64,000 nucleotides of DNA from Akkermansiaceae bacterium (GTDB lineage: Bacteria; Verrucomicrobiota; Verrucomicrobiia; Verrucomicrobiales; Akkermansiaceae), in assembly GCA_903837825.1 (NCBI GenBank), contig CAILVZ010000042.1:25244-89243 (forward strand), written 5' to 3'. The notes beneath the pieces were generated by a model. It was not told the origin of the DNA and ran no database searches. It was given only the letters and a program-made list of their open reading frames with translations. Below, piece after piece: positions 48,290 to 58,590 of this stretch. Numbering within the stretch: the first letter of the stretch is position 1; every line of letters begins with the position of its first letter. A program made the translations under genes and the position numbers.

Positions 48290-51200
48290 CGCATCGAATC
48301 CATATTCGCTATCGGTTTTGGCCAGCCATCTGGGTGGGTCTGGCAGTTGCGTTGGCTGCTCTTCTAGCAGGTGAATGGTGGCAGGGATCCGATCCACCGC
48401 TGCGGAATGCCAAGTGGCCTGCCAATGCGCGCTGGATTCGTACTGACGATGATCTACAATCGACGGCTTGCTTCCGACATGATTTCGAACTGACTGAATC
48501 TAGCAGTCATGCATGGGTGAGGGTCGCGGCACAAGGTGGCTTTGAGCTCACGGTAAATGGCGATCCGGTGGGTGGATGGACATTTTGGCGTCCGACCCGA
48601 CCATTTCAAAATGGCCTTACCGCATCAGGGCAGCGGATTTCAAACTCCGATCCGGCAGTGGCATTGAATTTTCCGCGAGAATATCAATGGGAGAGCCATG
48701 CCAATGCAAAGACCCCAGTCTTTTTTGACATACGCCCCTATCTTCGAGTTGGCCGTAATGCAATCTGCATCGAGACCGAAGCTCGCAGGCCAATGCCGGC
48801 AATCATACTCGCTGGGGAGATTCATCTCGTGAGTGGGAAGATCGTGCCTCTGGCGACCAACCTCGCATGGCTCGCAGAACCCGTGCCCATCGGCTGCACC
48901 CAAGAGGAGTGGGTGCGCCCAGAGGCTTGGATGAGCGGATGGCGCACCGCTAAGGAATGGAACCGTGGCCCGCGAATGGGTGCGCAGATCGTACCCATGG
49001 GCACATTTGAAGAACCTTTTGCTGGTAAATGGATCGGACTTTCACCACGGGCAGAGCAATGCGCTGGTTTTGAGGACCTCGTGCTGCGATGGCATCAAGA
49101 GACGTTTCCCTACGATGCCTTTCTGCGAGTCGGTTCTTCAACTCCTTACGCGATTTTTCTCAACGGGCATGCGGTGAGCTCCTCTGGACGTGCTAGGAAT
49201 CGAATGAATGACGGTGGCTGGCTTGTCACTTGGGATGCACGCCGCCCATTAGCAACATTGCCAGTTCTGTTAGATCCTGATGAGACGGATGATCCATTTG
49301 CAGGACATCGGTTTGAGTCACCACGCCACGGTAATCCGACGGCCAATGATTTTAAGCGCCATGAGAACAGCTTGAATCGCACAAAGGATAAGCCGAGGGC
49401 AACAGGGGCAAGTGATTCATCCGCTGAAACTGAAGTAATGGGCAGAACGCCAGATCCCTACGGATATGATGAAGAGGCCAATCTAACACCACCTTTGGAG
49501 GTCGCAAGAAGTCGGAATCAAGAGTCATTTCTGGGTTACGGAATCACTGGGCTCATTCTGCGCGGAGAGAATGAGCTTCGCATCCGCTTGGTCCCAGAGC
49601 CAGATACCGGCTACCATCGAAACGAGACAAGAAGGGTCGCTGCTGACCTCGCTGTTAGTAAAATTGTTGGGTCCAAGACAGTGTTTGCGACCGGCGCGAC
49701 GGCGTGGCGAGTCGAGGATGATCAGCATGTATCGAGTGCCTGTGCCATCGACGCGGGAGGGAATTCTAACAAACTTCCACCATTGATTTTTGTTGGCCAT
49801 GGTTGGCCGAGTCAGCCATGGAAATTGCTCGCAGCATGCATCGGATTCGCAGTCGGACTGATCATGGTACACCTTCGTGTTCCTGGCCGATGGGTCGTCC
49901 ATTGCACGTGGTTTTGTGGCTCGGTGCTGGCGGCATTCGCACTGCGTGCCTCATTTCTTGAGCGTTCTGAATCACTTTGGGTCCGCAGCGACCACTGGAC
50001 AGGCTGGGTGCTTGGTGGAGCGTGCCTTGTGGCAGCCGCAGCCCCCGTGAGCCTTCGGCAAATCGTAAAAGTCCGCAGTCACGGAGGTGGCAAGCGGATG
50101 CTGGTGCTGATCGTCCTGCTGACCATCACCTTCTTTGTTAGAGCATGGCAGGTCGATGCCCAACCGATCGATGATGACGAATTCGCATCGATCCAAGGGA
50201 CCTTTGGAATTGTGCACACCTGGGTGCCTGTGATTGGCAAGGGCATTTGGTACACTCGCAGCCCGCTCTATCACTATGCCGCAGCGGCTGCTGCTTGGAT
50301 CGGGGGAACCAATCTCTGGACTCTTCGTTTGTTCTCTGTCTTCACCGCAGTGGCAACCGGCGCAACTCTCTGGGCTCTTGCCCGCTCCTGTTTTCGTAAC
50401 CACTGGATCTCGGTGGGGGCCCTCGCATTGTTTGGATTGCACCCCTATCTTATTTTCACGGCACACATTGCAAGATTCTATCAACAGCAGCAATTGCTGG
50501 TGATTCTCACCTACCTTTGTTTTATCCGCGGATTCGTTCAAACGGGTGGTCCACGTTGGATCGTCGCAACGGTGTTTGTCTTTGGTGCCGCCCTACTCAG
50601 CCAAGAAATCAGTATTAGCCTAGCACCAGGTTTATTCATAACCTATCTGCTATTTGGTCGCGATTTGCCCTGGCGGTGGGAAGTGAAGGCCGGATTGGCG
50701 GGGATCATCGTTGCGGCTCTGTTCGTCATTGATATCGCCGCGTTCCAAATGAAATGCCTCACATGGACCGCAGGGGTGTCGCCGAATGTTGAGGCTACCA
50801 TTGCTCCTAACTTTTGGGAGCTTGGAAATCTAACAGCGATGTTTATTGGTTACTCGCGCCTTCACTTGCTTGCCAGTGCATTTTTGCCATTCAGTCTACT
50901 TGCCGCAGTTCGGCGTGGCGATCGGGCCGTCCTAGCTCTTCATTCGTTGCTCTTTACAGGAATCCTTTCCATCAACTTGTTGATCACCTCGGTGAGTTTT
51001 CGCTATCAATTCGCACTCATTCCATTGTGGATTTTGCTGTGTGTGCACGGAATCCATGAAGGGTCACGGGTGGTTGCACTTACGCTGAAATCATCGGGCG
51101 CCCTACGGCGAACGGCGCCAGCACTTGCTGCGGTAGCGGGCATCGCGGTGATTTGCAGTTGGAGTCCGTGGCGGATTTTAGGATCATACCATGAGACGCT

Positions 51201-51654
51201 GTTGGGTGACCCCAACACACCTTTGCGCTACGTCCATGCGAGCCTGCGGCCTAACGACAAGGTGATGATCACGGAGCCACATCCCCATGCGGCTCGGATG
51301 GAATTGGGCAAGGTGGATTACGACCTAGCGCTACCGATTCTCTATGACTTTGCCTACTGGGATGATGGCGTCTTACGTGACCGGAATGGTGACGCGAAGG
51401 TGATCAACCGATTGGCTCAGCTTCAGGATCTCTTTTCGGCGGACGAGCGGATCTGGATCGTCATTAATCGGGAGAAGCTTCGGTCCCGCACCCGCAACCT
51501 GCGGTGGGAATATCCTGGCGCACGGGAGGAATATTTTATCCGCCGGAACTGCCAGCTCGTATTCCGCAGTTATTTATGGCACGTTTATCTTTGGGATCGC
51601 AACGCCCAGCGCTACCACGCCTTTCGGAGTGAGCCCGACGAGTGGTCCGAGTGA
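48286..51654 (+). CDS. GT-C glycosyltransferase (GT39/ArnT-like) with large N-terminal periplasmic sugar-binding-like domain
   Basis: N-terminal TM then 'FELTVNGDPVGGW...FFDIRPYLRVGRNAICIETE' jelly-roll-like region; C-terminal multi-TM with 'VRAWQVDAQPIDDDEFASIQG...SPLYHYAAAAAAWIGG'. Confidence 0.8.
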   Translation: MTHRIHIRYRFWPAIWVGLAVALAALLAGEWWQGSDPPLRNAKWPANARWIRTDDDLQSTACFRHDFELTESSSHAWVRVAAQGGFELTVNGDPVGGWTFWRPTRPFQNGLTASGQRISNSDPAVALNFPREYQWESHANAKTPVFFDIRPYLRVGRNAICIETEARRPMPAIILAGEIHLVSGKIVPLATNLAWLAEPVPIGCTQEEWVRPEAWMSGWRTAKEWNRGPRMGAQIVPMGTFEEPFAGKWIGLSPRAEQCAGFEDLVLRWHQETFPYDAFLRVGSSTPYAIFLNGHAVSSSGRARNRMNDGGWLVTWDARRPLATLPVLLDPDETDDPFAGHRFESPRHGNPTANDFKRHENSLNRTKDKPRATGASDSSAETEVMGRTPDPYGYDEEANLTPPLEVARSRNQESFLGYGITGLILRGENELRIRLVPEPDTGYHRNETRRVAADLAVSKIVGSKTVFATGATAWRVEDDQHVSSACAIDAGGNSNKLPPLIFVGHGWPSQPWKLLAACIGFAVGLIMVHLRVPGRWVVHCTWFCGSVLAAFALRASFLERSESLWVRSDHWTGWVLGGACLVAAAAPVSLRQIVKVRSHGGGKRMLVLIVLLTITFFVRAWQVDAQPIDDDEFASIQGTFGIVHTWVPVIGKGIWYTRSPLYHYAAAAAAWIGGTNLWTLRLFSVFTAVATGATLWALARSCFRNHWISVGALALFGLHPYLIFTAHIARFYQQQQLLVILTYLCFIRGFVQTGGPRWIVATVFVFGAALLSQEISISLAPGLFITYLLFGRDLPWRWEVKAGLAGIIVAALFVIDIAAFQMKCLTWTAGVSPNVEATIAPNFWELGNLTAMFIGYSRLHLLASAFLPFSLLAAVRRGDRAVLALHSLLFTGILSINLLITSVSFRYQFALIPLWILLCVHGIHEGSRVVALTLKSSGALRRTAPALAAVAGIAVICSWSPWRILGSYHETLLGDPNTPLRYVHASLRPNDKVMITEPHPHAARMELGKVDYDLALPILYDFAYWDDGVLRDRNGDAKVINRLAQLQDLFSADERIWIVINREKLRSRTRNLRWEYPGAREEYFIRRNCQLVFRSYLWHVYLWDRNAQRYHAFRSEPDEWSE

Positions 51655-51655
51655 T

Positions 51656-51802
51656 TCAATGCTTATGAATCGGGTTTTGGACGCGGTAGCCTTCCTTGTG
51701 AGCAATGTAGCCAGCGGTGGCACCTGCAGCGAGAGGAAGGCAGGAGGAAAGAAGCGAAATTCCAAGTGCGACTGACAAAAGTTTGACGATTGAAGTTTTC
51801 AT
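51656..51802 (-). CDS. Small lipoprotein
   Basis: MKTSIVKLLSVALGISLLSSCLPLAAGATAGYIAHKEGYRVQNPIHKH; lipobox LLSSC. Confidence 0.65.
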   Translation of the reverse strand: MKTSIVKLLSVALGISLLSSCLPLAAGATAGYIAHKEGYRVQNPIHKH

Positions 51803-51924
51803 AGCAGGTAGGGGTTCGCTACAATCTTTACCTGTTAGATTCGCAATGCAAATTGTTAGTGTTAAAATCAATTTTGCTTTGACGCCCTTAAAGATAAGCG
51901 ATTCAAGGGAATCGTGAGGTTCCC

Positions 51925-54420
51925 TCAAAAATCCGCGAAGAGGTCCAATTGGGGCGGGTTGGGCTTTGGGAATGCGTCTTGCACGGTATTTTTTGCCTTA
52001 GGCCCTTGGGATTTGGCCTCGGGCTTCACCGAGTGAAGCTCAAGGTGCGAGAGGATCGACTTGGCGCGTTCGACCACCGGCTTGGGCAATCCCGCGAGTC
52101 GTGCAACTTGGATTCCGTAGGATTTGTCGGCGGCACCTGGGAGGATCTTATGGAGGAAAATGATTTCCTCGTTCCACTCGCGAACCGCAACATTGTAATT
52201 GGCGACTGCTTGTTTGGTGTTAGAAAGATCGGTGAGCTCGTGATAGTGCGTTGCAAAAAGCGTCCGACAGCCGATTTCGTCATGAAGGTGCTCGGCGACC
52301 GCCCACGCAATGGAGAGGCCGTCGAATGTGGCCGTGCCACGGCCAATCTCATCGAGGATCACGAGTGAGCGGTCGGTGGCATGATTGAGAATGAGGGCAG
52401 TTTCGCTCATTTCGACCATGAACGTCGATTGGCCACGCGAGAGGTCGTCTGATGCACCAACGCGACAAAAAATGCGATCCACGAGGCCGATCGTCGCCGA
52501 CTCAGCCGGGACATAGGCGCCGATTTGAGCCATGACCGCAATCAGTGCGATCTGGCGGATGTAGGTCGATTTGCCCGCCATGTTAGGACCTGTTAGAATC
52601 TGGAGGCGGGCGGTTTCTGGATCAAGCGCGGTGTCATTCGGCACGAATTTGACATCGGTGAGCGTTTGTTCGAGCACCGGATGGCGGCCATTGGTGACAA
52701 AAAATCCATTCGAGTGGTCAAGGGTTGGCCTGCAGTGACGGTGATATTGAGCGACCTCAGAGAGTGCGCAAAGGACATCAATTTCAGCGATTGCGGCAGC
52801 CGTTTCTTGGAGTTTCGGGAGGTGGCTGACGACGCGACTGCGAAGTTCGAGAAAGAGCTCGTTCTCTAACTGCTTCGAGCGTTCCTCCGCACCGAGCACC
52901 TTGTTTTCCATTTCCTTGAGTGCAGGAGTGATGTAGCGCTCCGCATTCGAAAGGGTCTGCTTGCGCGTATAGTCATCAGGAACCTTGGCGAGGTGGCTAG
53001 TCGTAATTTCGATGAAATACCCGAAAACATTGTTGAATTTGATCTTCAGCGAATCGATTCCAGTCCGCTTGCGTTCATCTTCTTGGAGGCGGGCGATCCA
53101 GTCTTTGCCGCCGCGTGAGGCATTGCGCAGTTCGTCCAATTCAGGGGACCAACCATCACGGATCACCCCACCATCCCGAAGGTGCGCGGGCGGCTCATCG
53201 GTTAGAGCAAGCGCGAGTGTCTGCGTGAGCTCGTGAAACTCATGGAGACGCGGAAGGATGGTCGAATGAAGTCTGCCGCTTGAGGTGGGTGAAAGACTTG
53301 TTAGGTCCTCTTTGAGTGGAGGGATGTGAGTGAGTGACAGCGACAACGACTGCAGGTCGCGGGCATTTCCTGAGCCTTGAGAAAGCCGTGAAGTGGTGCG
53401 CTCAATATCACGAATGCCCTTGAGAGCGTCGCGACATTTCGAGAGCAGGAAAGGTTCTGCTAGAAATGATGAAATCGCATCCTGCCGAGCGGTGAGTGAG
53501 GCAAGATCCCGTAGCGGGTGAAGGATCCAGTCGCGGAGAAGACGGGCACCCATCGGCGTGGTGGTGCGGTCGAGCACGCCTAACAGCGTGTGGGTTTTGC
53601 CGGCACGCGAGTCGACGAGGTCGAGGTTGCGCTGGGATGCGGCATCGATGAGGACGTGGTCTGCACTCTCACGAACATGAGGTGGGTGCAAATGCGCGCA
53701 CGGTCTGCGAAGCTGGTGAATGAGATAGTGGAGGATCGCCCCACCCGCGCCACTGGCGGCGGGGAGGTTTGCGCAGCCGAATCCATCGAGTGAGTGGACG
53801 TTGAAGTGGTCCTTGAGGAGCTGATTCGCATGTTCGGCGAGGAACGTGTAGCCCTCGTAAACCAGCCCGTTGCTAAATTTGGCAAACTCCGCCGATTGGT
53901 GGTCGGGGATCAACATCTCCGATGGAGCGATGCGGGCGATCTCGTCCTCTAGCTGGCCAATTTCGGCAAACTCCGCGATCGTGAACTCCCCCGTCGTGTG
54001 GTCAACGCAGGCCAAGCCCAACGACTTTCCGCTTCGGCAGATCGCTGCTAGATAGTTCGGTCGTTGATCGTCGAGCAAGGCAGCATCGTCAATCGAGCCG
54101 GGTGTGAGGATGCGGGCGATTTCACGCGAAACCAATTTTCCAGCGACGGGCTCAGATGTTTGCTCGGCGATGGCAACGCGCTTTCCGGCCTTCAAAAGCC
54201 GAGCGATGTACGCTTGTGCCGAATGAAACGGCACTCCACACATGGGCGTGCCACCACGCTTGGTGAGGGCGACGTTCATGATCGGCGAGGCAGCCTTGGC
54301 GTCCTCAAAAAACATTTCGTAAAAATCGCCGAGCCGATAAAACAAAATGATATCGGCGGGTAGCGAACGCCGCATGGCCTGGTATTGGGCCATCATTGGA
54401 GTCAGCGCGGGTTCGGACAT
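51925..54420 (-). CDS. mutS: DNA mismatch repair protein MutS
   Basis: 'LTPMMAQYQAMRRSLPADIILFYRLGDFYEMF', 'LTGPNMAGKSTYIRQIALI', 'LDEIGRGTATFDGLSIAWAVAEHL'. Confidence 0.98.
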   Translation of the reverse strand: MSEPALTPMMAQYQAMRRSLPADIILFYRLGDFYEMFFEDAKAASPIMNVALTKRGGTPMCGVPFHSAQAYIARLLKAGKRVAIAEQTSEPVAGKLVSREIARILTPGSIDDAALLDDQRPNYLAAICRSGKSLGLACVDHTTGEFTIAEFAEIGQLEDEIARIAPSEMLIPDHQSAEFAKFSNGLVYEGYTFLAEHANQLLKDHFNVHSLDGFGCANLPAASGAGGAILHYLIHQLRRPCAHLHPPHVRESADHVLIDAASQRNLDLVDSRAGKTHTLLGVLDRTTTPMGARLLRDWILHPLRDLASLTARQDAISSFLAEPFLLSKCRDALKGIRDIERTTSRLSQGSGNARDLQSLSLSLTHIPPLKEDLTSLSPTSSGRLHSTILPRLHEFHELTQTLALALTDEPPAHLRDGGVIRDGWSPELDELRNASRGGKDWIARLQEDERKRTGIDSLKIKFNNVFGYFIEITTSHLAKVPDDYTRKQTLSNAERYITPALKEMENKVLGAEERSKQLENELFLELRSRVVSHLPKLQETAAAIAEIDVLCALSEVAQYHRHCRPTLDHSNGFFVTNGRHPVLEQTLTDVKFVPNDTALDPETARLQILTGPNMAGKSTYIRQIALIAVMAQIGAYVPAESATIGLVDRIFCRVGASDDLSRGQSTFMVEMSETALILNHATDRSLVILDEIGRGTATFDGLSIAWAVAEHLHDEIGCRTLFATHYHELTDLSNTKQAVANYNVAVREWNEEIIFLHKILPGAADKSYGIQVARLAGLPKPVVERAKSILSHLELHSVKPEAKSQGPKAKNTVQDAFPKPNPPQLDLFADF

Positions 54421-54510
54421 GGCTGGAGCCTGATGAATCGCCTCAGAATAATCAAGAAGCGAGGCACGTCCTTCCTGCTCCAATTCCTACCGCGCCACGC
54501 CGAAGCCGGA

Positions 54511-56052
54511 TCAGTGTTTGAAGTGGCGGTGACCAGTGAAGATCATTGCCATTCCAGCCGCATCGGCTGCGGCGATGACTTCCTCGTCGCGCACCGAGCC
54601 GCCAGGCTGGATGCAAGCGGTCGCACCGGCATCGATCGCGGATTGGAGGCCATCGGCGAATGGGAACATCGCGTCGGAGGCAACAATACTCCCCTTGAGG
54701 CTCAATCCAGCTTCCTTTGCCTTCCAAATTGCAATCCGTGAGGAATCCACGCGGCTCATTTGTCCCGCCCCGATGCCCAAGGTGCGATCCGCTTGCGAAT
54801 AGACGATCGCATTGGATTTCACGTGTTTCACGATCCGCCAGCCAAATCGCATGGCACGCATTTCCTCTTCGGTCGGTGGGCGCTTGGTGACAACCTTGGA
54901 CTCAAGATTTTCGAGGCCGAGCGCGGTGTGGTCGCGATCCATGACCATGAGTCCTCCCGGGCAGGAACGAATCACGGGCGACATCTTTTCGGCAAGGTAT
55001 GCGTCGTTGATTTTCATCAATCGCAGGTTCTTTTTCTTCTGCAGCAGCGCGCGAGCGTCGCTCTCGAATTCCGGTGCGATGATGACGTCGGTGAAAATTT
55101 CAGAAATCACCCGGGCAAGCTCAAGGGTGAGCGGTCGGTTGCAAACGATCACCCCGCCAAATGGCGCCTGACGATCGGTTTCGAAGGCTTTCTGCCAAGC
55201 AACTCGGAGGTCCTCATCGTCTTGGCCAACTCCGCAAGGATTGGTGTGCTTCAAGATCGCCACCGTCGGCCGAGCGAAATCAAGGATGAGGTCTGAGGCA
55301 GCCTCAATGTCCAAGATGTTCGTGTAGCTGAGTTCCTTGCCCTGAACTTGGGTGAAAAAATCACGAAAATTTCCGTAGAGCGAGCACTTCTGGTGTGGAT
55401 TGTCGCCGTAGCGCAGCTCTTGCTCAAGCGGCAGGCTCAAGGTGAAGTTGGACCCCGTGCCCGTTCGGCATTGACCGAGGAAATTGGTGATCGCCGCATC
55501 GTATTGTGAGGTCCGAAGGAATACCTTCACCGCCAGCTGCTCACGGAATCCCTTGGTCGTGTCGCCCTTGTGGCTCTTCATCTCTTCGATCACCCGCGGA
55601 TAATCCGCAGGATCCACCACGACCGTCACGCTCGCATGGTTTTTCGCCGCACTGCGGAGCATCGATGGCCCGCCGATATCAATTTTCTCGATGGCCTCTT
55701 CCAAGGTCACATTCGGCTTGGCCACGGTCTCCTCAAATGGGTAAAGATTGACGACCACGAGGTCGATCGTAGGAATGTCATTCGCTTGGGCTTGCGCCTG
55801 GTGCTGGGGATCGTCGCGACGCTGCAACAAGCCGCCATGAACCTTCGGGTGCAGCGTCTTCAAACGACCATCAAACAACTCAGGCGCGCCCGTGAACTCC
55901 GACACGTCAATGACCGGCAGTCCAGCCTCGCGCAGGGTCACCGAGGTACCGCCGGTCGATAGCAGCTCGACTCCCATCGCGTGGAGCTCTTTGGCGAAGT
56001 CGGCCAAACCAGTTTTGTCAGAAACAGAAAGAAGAGCGCGGAGAATCGGCAT
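54511..56052 (-). CDS. purH: Bifunctional AICAR formyltransferase/IMP cyclohydrolase
   Basis: '[31 protein letters not shown]', '[12 protein letters not shown]', '[10 protein letters not shown]', '[12 protein letters not shown]'. Confidence 0.97.
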   Translation of the reverse strand: MPILRALLSVSDKTGLADFAKELHAMGVELLSTGGTSVTLREAGLPVIDVSEFTGAPELFDGRLKTLHPKVHGGLLQRRDDPQHQAQAQANDIPTIDLVVVNLYPFEETVAKPNVTLEEAIEKIDIGGPSMLRSAAKNHASVTVVVDPADYPRVIEEMKSHKGDTTKGFREQLAVKVFLRTSQYDAAITNFLGQCRTGTGSNFTLSLPLEQELRYGDNPHQKCSLYGNFRDFFTQVQGKELSYTNILDIEAASDLILDFARPTVAILKHTNPCGVGQDDEDLRVAWQKAFETDRQAPFGGVIVCNRPLTLELARVISEIFTDVIIAPEFESDARALLQKKKNLRLMKINDAYLAEKMSPVIRSCPGGLMVMDRDHTALGLENLESKVVTKRPPTEEEMRAMRFGWRIVKHVKSNAIVYSQADRTLGIGAGQMSRVDSSRIAIWKAKEAGLSLKGSIVASDAMFPFADGLQSAIDAGATACIQPGGSVRDEEVIAAADAAGMAMIFTGHRHFKH

Positions 56053-56250
56053 GGGTGGTGTTTTAACGGTTAATCGCCAGTCAGACAACCTCCAACCAAC
56101 GGGGAATCCCGTAACGCTCAGGCCAGCGAAGGGCAAGCCCAATAGGGGAGGAAAAACGGCGAAATCGTGGCCCTTGTTCGCGACCGACCCCTAGAAAACC
56201 GCTAGACAGAAAGATTTCCGGTTGACCCACCGTTATCTCTCCTTTATTGA

Positions 56251-56271
56251 TGTTGCGACTCATTCGCAACA
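56251..56271. promoter_or_regulatory. Palindromic operator candidate (Fur-family-like)
   Basis: TGTTGCGA-CTCAT-TCGCAACA, perfect 8-bp arms, just upstream of the 56290 gene. Confidence 0.45.
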
Positions 56272-56289
56272 AAGAGCATAATATTGAAC

Positions 56290-57072
56290 ATGAAAATAAC
56301 GAAAGGACCACAACTGACCCACGGATTTTTGAAATTGGCATCCTGCTTTTGGATAATTTCACTGGTTGCAACGCCAGCGAGCGCGAGCAGTCGGCGGTTT
56401 TGTTACAGCACCGAGACCACCACGATGCCCGCAGGCGCGATGGAATTGGAAACGTTCGTTACTTGGAAGACGAACCAAGCGGTCGAACCGGCTGATGAGC
56501 ATTTTGACATCCGCCATGAGTTCGAGTACGGGCTCACGGACCGATTGCAGCTGGCATTGTATTTTGCCAACTGGCAGATTGAAAATTCATCGGCAGGGGG
56601 GCGTAACACCGATTTCAAAAGCGTCGCTGCCGAGGTGATCTACAATCTTAGCGATCCCGGCACAGCCCCATTCGGGTCGGCGATCTATGGCGAGGTGAAG
56701 GGTGCTGAGGATTTCATCGAGATCGAGGCAAAGTTCCTGCTCCAGAAAAATCGCGGTGCTTGGAGTTTTGTATACAATGTTGGGGGTGAGGTGGAGTGGG
56801 AGGATGACGAGCAGGATCCGCAGGCTGAACTCATGCAGAGCGCAGGGGCGCTCTATCAGATTTCCCCATCTTGGTCTCTTGGTGCAGAGATCCTTCACGA
56901 GATCGCCATGCCAGATGCCAAGTCCGTTGGTGATAGCGGGGTCTATCTTGGTCCCAATGTGGCGTGGAGGAGCCGCGAGTTCGGGATCACGTTAGCGGGG
57001 CTCTGGCAAGCCACCTCCCTGGCAGATGCGCCAGACTTCCAACTGCGCACGATTTTCTCAATTGATTTCTAA
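56290..57072 (+). CDS. Exported/outer-membrane beta-barrel-like protein
   Basis: Signal peptide, alternating beta-strand pattern, C-terminal 'FQLRTIFSIDF' ending in aromatic residue. Confidence 0.65.
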   Translation: MKITKGPQLTHGFLKLASCFWIISLVATPASASSRRFCYSTETTTMPAGAMELETFVTWKTNQAVEPADEHFDIRHEFEYGLTDRLQLALYFANWQIENSSAGGRNTDFKSVAAEVIYNLSDPGTAPFGSAIYGEVKGAEDFIEIEAKFLLQKNRGAWSFVYNVGGEVEWEDDEQDPQAELMQSAGALYQISPSWSLGAEILHEIAMPDAKSVGDSGVYLGPNVAWRSREFGITLAGLWQATSLADAPDFQLRTIFSIDF

Positions 57073-57083
57073 GCGTGAGCCTT

Positions 57084-57434
57084 ATGCCAAATTCATCGAT
57101 AGAAAAATCGGTTCGATGGGCGATACTTCTGGGCGCTTTTGTCCCAGCCTCATGCGGAGTCAGTTACCTTTCGCCACCAGTCAACCCACGGATGATCGAG
57201 CGATCACCTCATCCAAAGGGCGTGTTGGAGCGCGGATATGTGGTGCATCAGCAAAAGTGTGCCAAGTGTCATGGCCACGAGGATCCTGCAAACCATGATG
57301 TCGAGGAACTTACGGAAGATATCCTGCCGGCGATGGCGAGAAAATCGAAGCTCACCCTAGCAGATGAGCAAGCCGTGACGGCCTATCTACTCGCCGCACG
57401 TCAGGTACCGCGGCAAGATCAAGGCTCCCGATGA
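57084..57434 (+). CDS. Single-heme c-type cytochrome-like lipoprotein
   Basis: Lipobox-like 'FVPASCG'; 'GYVVHQQKCAKCHGHEDPANHD' CxxCH. Confidence 0.75.
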   Translation: MPNSSIEKSVRWAILLGAFVPASCGVSYLSPPVNPRMIERSPHPKGVLERGYVVHQQKCAKCHGHEDPANHDVEELTEDILPAMARKSKLTLADEQAVTAYLLAARQVPRQDQGSR

Positions 57435-57537
57435 AAACGAGATCAGCGACATCGCCGCCCCTGAGCGAATGCCGGCCGCCCGATGGTTCTGAGCGGTTTA
57501 CGATTGCAGGGATGGCGGACTGAGGCAAGCCTCTGCC

Positions 57538-58515
57538 ATGCCGAGCCCGCTTCTCTGCCCAGAACCCAAAAGCCTCCTTGTGATCAAGCCCTCGTCACTT
57601 GGCGACATCGTCCATGGATTGCAAGTGATCCAGAAGGTCGCCCAGCATTTCCCGAATTGCCGGATCACGTGGGTGGCCCGGGACCGTTTCGCGCCGCTAG
57701 TGGAAGCCGCGCCGTTTGTCCACGAGGTGATCCATTTCAGACGCAAGGCGGGCATTCGTGGGATTTTGGAAGTGATGAAAACGCTGCGGGCAAAGCGCTT
57801 TGACGCCGTGTGGGACATGCAGGGCTTGCTCCGGTCCGGGCTGATGGCGGCGGCCGCGCGCTCATCCGTCAAATGGGGCCGCCACGACAGCCGCGAGGGT
57901 GCCAGACTTTTCTCACGCAAGGTTCAAATACCGCCGGGAAATGCCCCGCACCACGCCATCCCGCTGCTCTTGGAGTTCTCCCGCACCCTCGGCCTGAGTG
58001 GGGATGTTACCATTCCCTTGAAGCTCGATGCGGGGCCGACTTTCGGTTGGAAATCATTTTTTGACGGAGACCCCCTGAAGCGATTTGTGATTTTCACCGA
58101 TAGCCGTGGGGCAGAGAAAGAGTGGCCGAAGTTTGACCCACTTACCCGCCTCATTCTTGAGATGATCCCCGACAGTCGCGTCGCGTGGTGTGCAGGCAGC
58201 CCCACTGCCCCCGATTTCTCCGTGCCCGATGGCCGGTTCCTCAATCTCACCGGCTGCCCCTTTGGAGAAATGATCGAACTCGCCCGTCAACCGTCTGTCT
58301 TCATCGGCAATGACAGCGGCCCGATGCATCTCTCAGCGGCAGTTGGAAATCGAGTGCTCGCCATCTTCGGCCCCACCTCGCCTGACCGCTTCGGGCCATG
58401 GCCAACCGATTCTCCGAGAACCTCAGCGGTCGTGGCACCGGGAGGAGTGCTCGCCGATCTAACACCCGAAGTCGTCTTCCATGCGCTCCAAGGGTTGATC
58501 GCAAGACCATCCTGA
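57538..58515 (+). CDS. Glycosyltransferase family 9 (heptosyltransferase-like)
   Basis: 'SLLVIKPSSLGDIVHGLQVIQKVAQHFPNCRITWV', 'PSVFIGNDSGPMHLSAAVGNRVLAIFGPTSPDRFGPW'. Confidence 0.92.
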   Translation: MPSPLLCPEPKSLLVIKPSSLGDIVHGLQVIQKVAQHFPNCRITWVARDRFAPLVEAAPFVHEVIHFRRKAGIRGILEVMKTLRAKRFDAVWDMQGLLRSGLMAAAARSSVKWGRHDSREGARLFSRKVQIPPGNAPHHAIPLLLEFSRTLGLSGDVTIPLKLDAGPTFGWKSFFDGDPLKRFVIFTDSRGAEKEWPKFDPLTRLILEMIPDSRVAWCAGSPTAPDFSVPDGRFLNLTGCPFGEMIELARQPSVFIGNDSGPMHLSAAVGNRVLAIFGPTSPDRFGPWPTDSPRTSAVVAPGGVLADLTPEVVFHALQGLIARPS

Positions 58516-58590
58516 TTTCTAACAAAATTTATGCGCGCATCGTTTACGCATACTCAAACAAAGGAATGAACCGATGAACCCGCAGCGGTG

